From: a virus
Reading direction: 5' to 3' (one strand)
DNA: 24,854 nt
IMG/VR virus record: IMGVR_UViG_3300030450_000811
Coordinates: 1 to 24,854 of that record
This document shows, piece after piece, positions 1 to 5,217 of the stretch. Below the pieces are notes generated by a model. It was not told the origin of the DNA. It ran no database searches and worked only from the letters and a program-made list of their open reading frames with translations. The first letter of the stretch is position 1, and every line of letters starts with the position of its first letter. The position numbers and the translations under genes were made by a program.

Positions 1-168
1 ATAATTTACTCTTTTTCCGTCTAAATTATAGTAACCAAATACAATACTTTCTAAACTTCTATTACCATATTGGGCGATTCCTCCCTCTACCTTTAAATCT
101 TCTAGTGTTTTCGGACTGATTCCTCTCTTTGCTGCGAACTGAATCACTTTTTCTGTAGGTTTTTTCAT
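1..168 (-). CDS. Primase-helicase (T7 gp4B-like), N-terminal part, cut by window edge
   Basis: Partial gene; 56 codons are visible, running off the left edge. The start is ATG at 168, preceded at ideal spacing by AAAGGAGGAG. The product begins MKKPTEKVIQFAAKRGISP and continues with a segment ending GYYNLDGKRVNY. This resembles the start of the RNA-polymerase/TOPRIM domain of phage primase-helicases, where a helix with 'rGIs.eT...l' is followed by strands reading 'f.Y.n.dG..v'. T7 makes a comparable short form (gp4B) that starts internally after the zinc domain. The upstream zinc-domain ORF overlaps this gene by 107 nt in another frame. The expected role is fork unwinding with or without primer synthesis. 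The catalytic primase and helicase motifs lie outside the window, so the identification rests on the N-terminal pattern and the adjacent zinc domain. Confidence 0.7.
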   Translation of the reverse strand, partial: MKKPTEKVIQFAAKRGISPKTLEDLKVEGGIAQYGNRSLESIVFGYYNLDGKRVNY

Positions 169-337
169 AAAATTCTCCTCCTTTTGCGTTACAATGGTGG
201 CAATAATACACCACACCTTCTGTTTTAATCGTTACACTTAAACACCTATCGTGCTTATTCTTTCTAGTATGACTACATTCTGGACATAAATACTTTCCAG
301 AGTGTTTTCTACCTAATAGCCATTCTCTAGTTATCAT
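62..337 (-). CDS. Primase-type zinc-binding domain protein (T7 gp4A N-terminus-like)
   Basis: 91 aa. Residues 18-49 carry C18-P-E-C21, then a beta-rich stretch (LSVTI, GVVYYC) and C46-H-H-C49-N-A-K-G-G. This is the CxxC...CxxC zinc ribbon of phage and organellar primase-helicases, which recognises the template trinucleotide for priming. Normally it is fused in frame to the primase domain. Here the frame runs on for about 35 low-complexity basic residues and stops, while the primase-helicase begins at 168 in the +1 frame. The start at 337 has no clear Shine-Dalgarno and overlaps the HTH gene by 11 nt, suggesting translational coupling. The tail after residue 56 does not look like conserved protein, so the useful product may be either the short zinc protein or a frameshifted fusion. 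Confidence 0.75.
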   Translation of the reverse strand: MITREWLLGRKHSGKYLCPECSHTRKNKHDRCLSVTIKTEGVVYYCHHCNAKGGEFYEKTYRKSDSVRSKERNQSENTRRFKGRGRNRPIW

Positions 338-584
338 TATTTATTCTATCTTCTATATCCATCTGTCTTCCATCACCTTTGTAATGATATTCTGCAAAAT
401 GATTCTTTTTTACTCCATTATTTTTCATTTTAGTTTCTATGTTATGCCCTTCTTCTCTTAATGTAAAAATAATTGCTCCTAAACGAAATGAACCATATAG
501 ATTCAAGGCTTCAAGAGGATTAATTTTTTTATTTTCTTGTAGATGTGCTAATACTTTATCTTTTTGTGTCAGTTTCTTTGTCAT
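327..584 (-). CDS. Small helix-turn-helix protein (HTH_39-like)
   Basis: 85 aa. Residues 1-55 (QKDKVLAHLQ, INPLEALNLYG, FRLGAIIFTLREEGHNIET) match by eye the winged-helix/HTH family found in many phages, with the pattern 't.k.kvL.hL...g.isplEAl..ygi.RLaarI..Lr..Gh.I.t'. A DNA-binding role, perhaps regulatory or accessory to replication, is likely but unproven. The start at 584 has a good GGAGCAAC Shine-Dalgarno. The gene overlaps the upstream nuclease by 29 nt and the downstream zinc-domain gene by 11 nt, so it sits inside the replication operon. The C-terminus is acidic and polar. Confidence 0.7.
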   Translation of the reverse strand: MTKKLTQKDKVLAHLQENKKINPLEALNLYGSFRLGAIIFTLREEGHNIETKMKNNGVKKNHFAEYHYKGDGRQMDIEDRINNDN

Positions 585-945
585 TTAGTTGCTCCTTTAA
601 TTTTTGATTTTCTTCGTGTAAATATTTAATATCTTTCATAAAACTTATCATCATGTCATATTCCATATAACATTTAGGACTGCCAAAATCTTTCTCTATT
701 ACTAATAAGTCAGCAGATTGTTTAGCTTTATCTCCTGTTCTCCAACCATGCTTCCATTTTTTACACTCAATAATAAATTTTTGTCCTAAAGGTGATACTA
801 CATATACGTCATTTTTAAAGTCTTGATAGATACCACTTCCTGGTTGTTTTCTTGCAGACCAACCAGTAAGTTTGTTGATAGTGTCTACTATCTTTTTTTC
901 AAACCTACTGCCTTTCTGCTTTGCTCCTCTTGGACTAATAGCCAT
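556..945 (-). CDS. Small PD-(D/E)XK nuclease (Holliday-junction resolvase-like)
   Basis: 129 aa. The fold signature is E16 in GSRFEKKIVDTINKL, then PGSGIYQDFKNDVYV (candidate catalytic D46), then FIIECKK (E60-C-K62), the E...D...ExK arrangement of Hjc/VRR-type endonucleases. Residues about 103-125 form a short polar coiled-coil-like tail. In T7 the resolvase (gp3) lies between the ssDNA-binding protein and the primase-helicase; this gene occupies the same relative position. The likely role is resolving or debranching DNA during replication and packaging, and possibly host DNA breakdown. The start codon overlaps the upstream stop (TAATG) with no independent Shine-Dalgarno, so translation is probably coupled. 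Family assignment is fairly sure; the exact substrate is not. Confidence 0.7.
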   Translation of the reverse strand: MAISPRGAKQKGSRFEKKIVDTINKLTGWSARKQPGSGIYQDFKNDVYVVSPLGQKFIIECKKWKHGWRTGDKAKQSADLLVIEKDFGSPKCYMEYDMMISFMKDIKYLHEENQKLKEQLNDKETDTKR

Positions 946-1448
946 TAGAATTTATCGCTGCTTTCTGATAGTCTTTTATGCGTTGCTACTAATCCTGCTT
1001 TGTAGTTATCTAGGATAAACTTTAACTTTTGATCGGCAGTCATAGTGCTATCTCTATTACAACAACTTTGCAGCACTATTAAAAAATCTTTCATACTCAT
1101 ACTGCTAGTTGCTGCTTGTGGTTGTATCTGTGCATAACCATTACTAGATACTACTTTACTATCTGGAAATGCTTTTTTTATTTCTTGTGGTACTTCATTA
1201 TGTCCAGTCGGTGCAGTTACAGGTTCAAAACTTTTAATATACAAGTTACCGAATCTATCTGGATTGCCTATGGTTATAGAAATCTTGTCATTTTCTTGTA
1301 CTGAACCTATACCTATATTCGGACTAGCTAAATACTTTGTACCATCTTCAGAAAAAACCTGATAATTCTTTGTACCAGACCAGCCCTTTTCTGGATTTGC
1401 AGCTTTGGGGGCTGCCATACTTTTTACTGTTATATCTAATGTCTCCAT
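945..1448 (-). CDS. OB-fold-like protein, candidate ssDNA-binding protein
   Basis: 167 aa when started at ATG 1448, chosen because AAAGGAGAATATA precedes it; an alternative 14-residue extension would run into a hairpin leader. Residues about 1-75 (TLDITVKSM..., YQVFSEDGTKYLASP, NDKISITIG, GNLYIKSFEPV) show the short strands with turn glycines typical of an OB-fold. A helical C-terminal region follows, ending SESSDKF: a mildly acidic tail with a terminal Phe, as seen in phage SSBs such as T7 gp2.5. Position directly before the resolvase-like and primase-helicase genes also mirrors T7 gene 2.5. The SSB role is an inference from fold pattern and synteny; no specific family signature was recognised. 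Confidence 0.45.
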   Translation of the reverse strand: METLDITVKSMAAPKAANPEKGWSGTKNYQVFSEDGTKYLASPNIGIGSVQENDKISITIGNPDRFGNLYIKSFEPVTAPTGHNEVPQEIKKAFPDSKVVSSNGYAQIQPQAATSSMSMKDFLIVLQSCCNRDSTMTADQKLKFILDNYKAGLVATHKRLSESSDKF

Positions 1449-1465
1449 TATATTCTCCTTTTGGG

Positions 1466-1529
1466 TGGAGGGAAGTAGCTGGAGCAACATTCTACATTGC
1501 GTAGAAGAAATGTTACTACTAACCCTCCA
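1466..1529 (-). promoter_or_regulatory. Extended multi-tier hairpin in the leader of the OB-fold gene
   Basis: The inverted repeats are nested: TGGAGGG 1466-1472 with CCCTCCA 1523-1529; AGTAG 1474-1478 with CTACT 1516-1520; AACA 1486-1489 with TGTT 1511-1514; TTCTAC 1490-1495 with GTAGAA 1501-1506, closing a 5-nt loop. In the leftward transcript it lies after the nuclease stop (1552) and just before the Shine-Dalgarno (about 1460) of the OB-fold gene. It could be an attenuator, an mRNA-stability or processing element, or a translational operator. No long U tract follows, so a simple intrinsic terminator is less likely. Confidence 0.65.
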
Positions 1530-1551
1530 TATTTATTTATAAGTTGCTCCA

Positions 1552-2334
1552 TTACTTTTTCTTTTCATTAAGAAAAGAATATATCTGCAAATAATTTTTC
1601 CATATTTGCAAATCTCTTACATAGCTATCTACGTCATAAAGATATTCTTTTATCTCTTTTGTTTCTTTATCTATAGCTACGATTAATCTGTTAAATGGTT
1701 CTCTGCCTAATTCGTTACAAAGTGCGTACATATAACCACATAATTGTATTCGCCATAATTTAGTAACACTTTTTTTTGTAACTGTTTTCCAATCAACTAA
1801 ACATTCACCATATTTTGTATCAAGCCAAGCATCAAACTTTCCTGCATAAGGCAATATAGAATTGTCATAAACTAAATATTCTACTGCGTGTACTTTTTTA
1901 ACATTAGCATTAAGATATTCATATAAAGGATATTGCATCAATCGTATTTGATTATCTCTTTCTTCATGCCCTTTATGATAACCAGTTTCTGCCATATTAC
2001 CTCTTAAATAACTTTCAATAAAATTATGAATTATCGTTCCTAACATAGCTTGGTCAGTCCATTTTTTTTCTGCTAGTTTTTTTATGTCAAATAACTTTTC
2101 TTGTAGGTCAGTAAGGTCATTTACTCTTAATAAATTAGTATTGGGTAATTCTTCTACTAATGTTTCTAAAAAGTTTTTCCTCGCTGCTAAAGCACCCACA
2201 GTAAAACCATTATCTCCCTTAATAATTTTTGATACAGATGCAGGTCTTATCTTTTTTCCGTCATCATCTACATAGTATTGATGATTACCTTCACTAAATT
2301 TTATTTCTATATTTTTAAATTTTCTACTCTCCAT
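1552..2334 (-). CDS. RecB/Cas4-like PD-(D/E)XK exonuclease
   Basis: 260 aa. The motifs of the RecB-nuclease/PDDEXK_1 superfamily are all visible: GTIIHNFIES (H103), VEYLVY (E152), AGKFDAWLD (D168), CLVDWKT (D181 and K183) and IQLCGYMYAL (Q197, Y201). The family includes phage exonucleases that process dsDNA ends for recombination or degrade host DNA. The start ATG 2334 has AGGAGAAAAAAAG in front and overlaps the preceding small ORF by 11 nt. Placement immediately upstream of the OB-fold protein and the resolvase-like nuclease suggests a replication/recombination role comparable with T7 gp6. No helicase or iron-sulphur cysteine cluster is seen, so it is a stand-alone nuclease. Confidence 0.8.
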   Translation of the reverse strand: MESRKFKNIEIKFSEGNHQYYVDDDGKKIRPASVSKIIKGDNGFTVGALAARKNFLETLVEELPNTNLLRVNDLTDLQEKLFDIKKLAEKKWTDQAMLGTIIHNFIESYLRGNMAETGYHKGHEERDNQIRLMQYPLYEYLNANVKKVHAVEYLVYDNSILPYAGKFDAWLDTKYGECLVDWKTVTKKSVTKLWRIQLCGYMYALCNELGREPFNRLIVAIDKETKEIKEYLYDVDSYVRDLQIWKNYLQIYSFLNEKKK

Positions 2335-2479
2335 CTTTTTTTCTCCTAAAGTAATCTAATGTCAGTAATGGTATTAATTTAGTTTTTTTCTTATCAGCTT
2401 TTACACTAATAATTCTTGATATTGTATTAAGTTTACCTTCTTTTTTTGTTTCAAACTTTATTATTTTTTTTTTGGTCAT
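2324..2479 (-). CDS. Small lysine-rich protein of unknown function
   Basis: 51 aa (begins MTKKKIIKFETKKEG, ends FRRKKDGE). The start ATG 2479 is preceded by AAGGAGATGCTAG, a good Shine-Dalgarno. It overlaps the upstream coiled-coil gene by 29 nt and the downstream exonuclease by 11 nt, filling what would otherwise be a gap. The protein is strongly basic with a central hydrophobic stretch (TKLIPLLTL). No family was recognised. The overlap with the upstream gene contains a run of ten A residues (T run 2464-2473), where slippage would join this frame to the upstream protein. Confidence 0.55.
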   Translation of the reverse strand: MTKKKIIKFETKKEGKLNTISRIISVKADKKKTKLIPLLTLDYFRRKKDGE

Positions 2480-2666
2480 CTAGCATCTCCTTTTCAATGT
2501 CTTTTTCAAAGTCTGAAATAATCTTATCACACTCTTTTTTCTGCACATCTATTTTTGATAACTGCTCCTCTATTTTATTTGTAAGTTTTCTTAACTCTAT
2601 TGCTATTTCTAATAATTTAATTTCGTGGTCTTGCAATATAATTTTTTTATCAAATACTTCATTCAT
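2451..2666 (-). CDS. Small coiled-coil protein of unknown function
   Basis: 71 aa from ATG 2666, chosen for the preceding TAGGAGCAACAAAA; a longer reading from 2801 would cross a hairpin and has no Shine-Dalgarno. Residues about 18-65 form one long charged helix with heptad-like hydrophobics (IKLLEIAIELRKLTNKI, ECDKIISDFEKDIEKEM), suggesting a dimeric coiled coil. No catalytic motif or known family was recognised. It lies in the leftward operon ahead of the exonuclease, so an accessory role in replication or host takeover is possible but unsupported by sequence. Confidence 0.6.
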   Translation of the reverse strand: MNEVFDKKIILQDHEIKLLEIAIELRKLTNKIEEQLSKIDVQKKECDKIISDFEKDIEKEMLDDQKKNNKV

Positions 2667-2697
2667 TTTTGTTGCTCCTATAAGGTTAAAAGGTACA

Positions 2698-2732
2698 AGT
2701 AGCACCACAAAATAATATTTGTTAGTGCTACT
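2698..2732 (-). promoter_or_regulatory. Intergenic stem-loop
   Basis: AGTAGCAC (2698-2705) pairs with GTGCTACT (2725-2732), an 8-bp stem. The loop can close further through ACAAA/TTTGT. It lies in the 82-nt gap between two leftward genes. There is no U tract after it, so it may be an RNA processing or stability element rather than a terminator. Confidence 0.55.
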
Positions 2733-2748
2733 ATGTATACGATCTGCA

Positions 2749-2967
2749 TTATATAAACTTGCTCCAATATTCGTTAAAATATTCCTCTGCTTGATATTCA
2801 AAGTCTTTTTGAGATATATGACTAGGTCTTTTTATATCTCCGTCTTTTTCTAAAGCTGCAAATCTACCATAAAATTCTTGTATAGATTCAGATTCTTTTA
2901 TAATGTCAATACAATCAGAAAAAAACTTATCTTCTTCTTCCATTATTAAGTTTTTAACTTGTGCCAT
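2749..2967 (-). CDS. Small acidic protein of unknown function
   Basis: 72 aa from ATG 2967, chosen for the preceding TAGGAGAATAAAA; the upstream ORF extension lies inside the neighbouring gene and has no ribosome site. The protein is mainly helical and acidic (IMEEEDKFFSDCIDIIKESES), with an aromatic C-terminal stretch containing YFNEYW. No family was recognised. It sits 10 nt after the stop of the upstream small gene, so both are clearly in one operon. Confidence 0.6.
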   Translation of the reverse strand: MAQVKNLIMEEEDKFFSDCIDIIKESESIQEFYGRFAALEKDGDIKRPSHISQKDFEYQAEEYFNEYWSKFI

Positions 2968-2977
2968 TTTTATTCTC

Positions 2978-3211
2978 CTAGTAAACTTCATACTGTGTGT
3001 TAAAAGAAACTTGAATATCGTGATACCCTCTTTCGTGGCAATTTTTAATTTGCACATAAAGTTCTCCGATATCAAAACAACTGTCTTCAAATAAAACTTT
3101 CCTTGTTACTTTTGGTGTTTTATATTTTATATGTTTTTTTGTCTTATCGTCATAATAAGTTTCTTCTTTTCTTACATAAGTTATTTTTACGTCATTAAAA
3201 TATATACTCAT
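2978..3211 (-). CDS. Small beta-rich protein of unknown function
   Basis: 77 aa. The start ATG 3211 follows AGGAGCAAAAAA and overlaps the TGA of the upstream gene as ATGA. The sequence alternates charged and hydrophobic residues (VKITYVRKEETYYDD, KVTRKVLFED, HDIQVSFNTQY), suggesting a mainly beta fold. No motif or family was recognised. It is tightly linked to genes on both sides in the leftward operon. Confidence 0.65.
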   Translation of the reverse strand: MSIYFNDVKITYVRKEETYYDDKTKKHIKYKTPKVTRKVLFEDSCFDIGELYVQIKNCHERGYHDIQVSFNTQYEVY

Positions 3212-3351
3212 TTTTTTGCTCCTGTTTTTTTATTTTGATTTTTACTGCCTACGAATTTTAGTCCTTCTTTTGTCTTTTCAATATAGTTATGTTTAAGTCC
3301 ATATTGTATTAATTCTTTTTCGAATTGTTTTTTTATGTTTTTTTTAAACAT
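3208..3351 (-). CDS. Very small basic protein
   Basis: 47 aa (begins MFKKNIKKQFEKEL, ends NKKTGAKK). Support comes from the strong AAGGAGATATAGCT Shine-Dalgarno before ATG 3351, the ATGA overlap with the following gene, and tight packing after the gene ending at 3354. It is lysine-rich with a helical N-terminal half and a possible short strand (GLKFVGS). It could bind nucleic acid by charge, but no family was recognised. Confidence 0.6.
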   Translation of the reverse strand: MFKKNIKKQFEKELIQYGLKHNYIEKTKEGLKFVGSKNQNKKTGAKK

Positions 3352-3353
3352 AG

Positions 3354-3653
3354 CTATATCTCCTTCCAAAAATGGCTTTTAACATAAACAGCTTTAGCTT
3401 TTCTGTATTCGTTTAAAGCTTTGCGTATTTCTTTTATTTCATAATTAATGCTTATAAAATCCCAAGTAGTTGTCTTTAACATTTTAGAGTATTTATTATC
3501 AGACAGTTTTAATAAATTTATAAAGTAAGATAATGCGTTTTGTTCTACTTGTATTCTTTTATTATAATATTTAATACTGTATTTTTTTTCCTCTATGGGA
3601 TTAGAACCTGTATTATTATAATAGTTTTGTTGTTGTTTATTTAGTTTTGTCAT
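3354..3653 (-). CDS. Helical basic protein of unknown function
   Basis: 99 aa from ATG 3653, preceded by TTGGAGCTGATT. A TTG four codons earlier is possible but has no better ribosome site. The protein starts with a polar Asn/Gln-rich stretch (NKQQQNYYNN), then two long helices rich in Lys/Tyr/Leu (LSYFINLLKLSDNKYSKML; YEIKEIRKALNEYRKAKAVYV). No known domain was recognised. It is the first gene after the strong promoter at about 3700, so it is probably the most abundantly made early product of that operon. Confidence 0.6.
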   Translation of the reverse strand: MTKLNKQQQNYYNNTGSNPIEEKKYSIKYYNKRIQVEQNALSYFINLLKLSDNKYSKMLKTTTWDFISINYEIKEIRKALNEYRKAKAVYVKSHFWKEI

Positions 3654-3698
3654 AATCAGCTCCAATGATTAAGGTTAATAAAATCGTCATTATTTATA

Positions 3699-3727
3699 TT
3701 AATATATCACTATTAGTAAAATGTCAA
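3699..3727 (-). promoter_or_regulatory. Leftward sigma70-type promoter
   Basis: On the minus strand a perfect -35 box TTGACA (3727-3722) is followed by A/T-rich -10 candidates: TATTAA after 17 nt (3704-3699) or TATATT after 15 nt (3706-3701). It lies 46 nt upstream of ATG 3653 and directly downstream of a terminator hairpin, so it should start an independent transcript for the replication operon. A 13-bp motif copy lies 17-30 bp upstream of the -35 box. Confidence 0.7.
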
Positions 3728-3770
3728 ACACTATTTGTGAAATAATTTTAATGTCATATTTAAATATAAA

Positions 3771-3807
3771 AAAAGACTTGCAATTTTTTTAATTTTACAA
3801 GTCTTTT
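3771..3807 (-). terminator. Bidirectional-type intrinsic terminator
   Basis: A perfect 10-bp stem AAAAGACTTG (3771-3780) with CAAGTCTTTT (3798-3807) and a 17-nt loop. On the minus strand it is followed by a run of seven T, and on the plus strand by ATT and a further T run. It lies 16 nt after the stop of the leftward gene ending at 3824, so it should end that transcript just before the next promoter. Confidence 0.75.
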
Positions 3808-3823
3808 ATTTTTTTTTAACTTA

Positions 3824-4108
3824 TTATTTAAACATTTTAAATATTACTTCAAAATCACTATAAAAAATATCTTCATTAATTTTATAATCTCCATAACAAC
3901 CTATAAATTGGTTGTCATCAAGATACGATTTTATTTTCTTTAAAGTAATTTTATGTTTTCTTATTAGTGGATCAAAATTTTTTTTAATAGCTTTAAAATC
4001 TCTTTCACAATTTTTATTTGGAAAGCTGCCATCACTAAATGGCATAGTTATTATATAAGTATCCCATAAATGATATATTATATTTTCTTGTTCTTTTGTT
4101 AACGTCAT
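3824..4108 (-). CDS. Orphan early protein, unknown function
   Basis: 94 aa. The start ATG 4108 follows TTGGAGTAACAAA. The protein begins with a predicted helix (KEQENIIYHLWDTYI), has a loop (PFSDGSFPNKNCERDF), a basic helical centre (LIRKHKITLKKIKSYLDD) and an aromatic acidic end (DIFYSDFEVIFKMFK). No motif or family was recognised. Base composition is even more AT-rich than the late genes. It is the last gene before the terminator at 3807-3771. Confidence 0.6.
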   Translation of the reverse strand: MTLTKEQENIIYHLWDTYIITMPFSDGSFPNKNCERDFKAIKKNFDPLIRKHKITLKKIKSYLDDNQFIGCYGDYKINEDIFYSDFEVIFKMFK

Positions 4109-4132
4109 TTTGTTACTCCAATTTAATTATTT

Positions 4133-4288
4133 TTAGTTATTACAATATAAATTACAACCTATCTTATAAATTTCATTTTTTGTTTTATTTCTTAATAATA
4201 AACTAATTATTTTTTTATTTGTTAAAGGACTTTTTAAAAATCCATAAAATAAAAACATATTTTTTATTTCATTTACTTTTTTAATCAT
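4133..4288 (-). CDS. Very small basic protein, possible orphan
   Basis: 51 aa from ATG 4288 (MIKKVNEIKNMFLFYGF...), chosen because CTGGAGTAATATAAAA precedes it. A longer reading from 4330 would start inside the 13-bp repeats without a ribosome site. The product is basic with hydrophobic patches (MFLFYGFL, KIISLLL) and ends YKIGCNLYCNN. No family was recognised. It is the first gene after the repeat array and hairpin cluster, so its expression may be what the repeats control. Confidence 0.45.
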   Translation of the reverse strand: MIKKVNEIKNMFLFYGFLKSPLTNKKIISLLLRNKTKNEIYKIGCNLYCNN

Positions 4289-4304
4289 TTTTATATTACT
4301 CCAG

Positions 4305-4356
4305 TTTTTAATGTCATTATTTAATGTCATAATTTTATGTCATAAATTAATGTCAT
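4305..4356 (-). repeat. Four tandem 13-bp repeats (iteron or operator array)
   Basis: On the minus strand four copies of ATGACATTAAAWT-like sequence begin at 4356, 4343, 4330 and 4317, exactly 13 bp apart. The core ATGACAT is identical in all four, followed by TAA or AAA. A fifth copy, ATGACATTAAAAT, lies at 3757-3745 just upstream of the promoter at about 3700. Such phased arrays are typical binding sites of replication initiators or repressors. The array sits about 16 nt upstream of ATG 4288. Confidence 0.75.
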
Positions 4357-4371
4357 TTTTATAAGCCAGTT

Positions 4372-4439
4372 TTACTTGATAGCTATAAAACAAGTAAGTA
4401 TATGAATACTTAACAATGCACTTTAATAAAAAAGTGCAT
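4372..4439 (-). terminator. Cluster of three adjacent hairpins
   Basis: Three stems lie nearly back to back: TTACTTG 4372-4378 with CAAGTAA 4391-4397; TAAGTAT 4395-4401 with ATACTTA 4406-4412, which competes for three bases with the first; and ATGCACTTT 4416-4424 with AAAGTGCAT 4431-4439. They follow the stop of the leftward gene at 4452. The last-named stem could act as a weak terminator for that gene, but U tracts are short, so RNA processing or 3'-end protection is equally possible. Confidence 0.5.
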
Positions 4440-4451
4440 CATAAAATATTC

Positions 4452-4658
4452 TTAATCTTGATTAACAAATTGACTTAATTCTATTGCTTTTTCTTTTATA
4501 GATTTTTTAAATAACTTTCTAGCTTCTGTAAAACTATAATCGTAATATCTAATTTTAAATAATTCGTCAGTTATTGCTTCAATAGTTCCGTACATAGTGA
4601 AAGAACCATCATAATGTTTTTCTACTCCACCATGTAAATAGTAATTTAATATTTTCAT
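4452..4658 (-). CDS. Small orphan early protein
   Basis: 68 aa. The start ATG 4658 follows GGGAGTTTAAACA, which lies at the end of the upstream gene, so the two are translationally linked. The N-terminal half looks beta-hairpin-like (ILNYYLHGGVEKHYDGSFTMYGTIEAI) and the C-terminal half is a charged helix (EARKLFKKSIKEKAIELSQFV). It resembles the many small phage early proteins without named families; no function can be assigned. Confidence 0.6.
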   Translation of the reverse strand: MKILNYYLHGGVEKHYDGSFTMYGTIEAITDELFKIRYYDYSFTEARKLFKKSIKEKAIELSQFVNQD

Positions 4659-4661
4659 TGT

Positions 4662-5195
4662 TTAAACTCCCTCTTTTATTTCTATATCAAATTCGCTTGG
4701 CAAATTGTCATAGTCTTTATTAAACTCATTACATATAAATTCTAAAATATAACAGATTAAAATATTATTTTTATCATTTATAGCTTGTTCATAAGTATAA
4801 TAAGAAATATAACCATCATAAGAAATAGTATTATTTTTTAAATATTCTAAAAATTCATTATTTTTTTTAAAATATTCATTAACTATTTTTACCTGGTTGT
4901 TATCTATTTTACAGTTTATGACATCAGTTTTAAAATTGTATTCTTTAGGACTATCTAAATATATATCATTAAATTTAACATCTAATTTATATACATTTAA
5001 AAAATAGCTTTCTAAAATATTACAATAATCTTTTATATAATTATCAAAAGTTTTTTGAAAGTTTATATTATCATAATTATATTCTGGATAGTTGCCATTA
5101 TCATTGTAAGATTCTATTAAACTTTCTATATTAGAATCGTGTATAGAGTGATAAAAGCCTCCAAAATTAATAGTAGTATCTATATTTAATTGCAT
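4662..5195 (-). CDS. Asn/Tyr-rich orphan early protein
   Basis: 177 aa from ATG 5195, preceded by ATGGAGCAATAAC. A reading from 5237 would start within a hairpin cluster and lacks a ribosome site. The protein is unusually rich in Asn, Tyr, Asp and Ile (SYNDNGNYPEYNYDNINF; FNDIYLDSPKEYNF) and acidic overall. No catalytic motif, membrane segment or known domain was recognised. The largest gene of the AT-rich early block, it is followed without a gap by the 68-aa gene. The bias toward AAT/TAT codons goes with the extreme AT content here. Confidence 0.6.
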   Translation of the reverse strand: MQLNIDTTINFGGFYHSIHDSNIESLIESYNDNGNYPEYNYDNINFQKTFDNYIKDYCNILESYFLNVYKLDVKFNDIYLDSPKEYNFKTDVINCKIDNNQVKIVNEYFKKNNEFLEYLKNNTISYDGYISYYTYEQAINDKNNILICYILEFICNEFNKDYDNLPSEFDIEIKEGV

Positions 5196-5217
5196 TGTTA
5201 TTGCTCCATTTAATTTA

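Noticed and set aside
2446-2715. Plus-strand ORF rich in Phe/Ser/Ile
   Set aside because: Antisense shadow of the leftward coiled-coil gene; no ribosome site, and composition typical of reversed AAA/GAA codons.
4305-4356. CRISPR-like repeat array
   Set aside because: Units are 13 bp with no unique spacers; the phase and position fit protein-binding iterons or operators instead.
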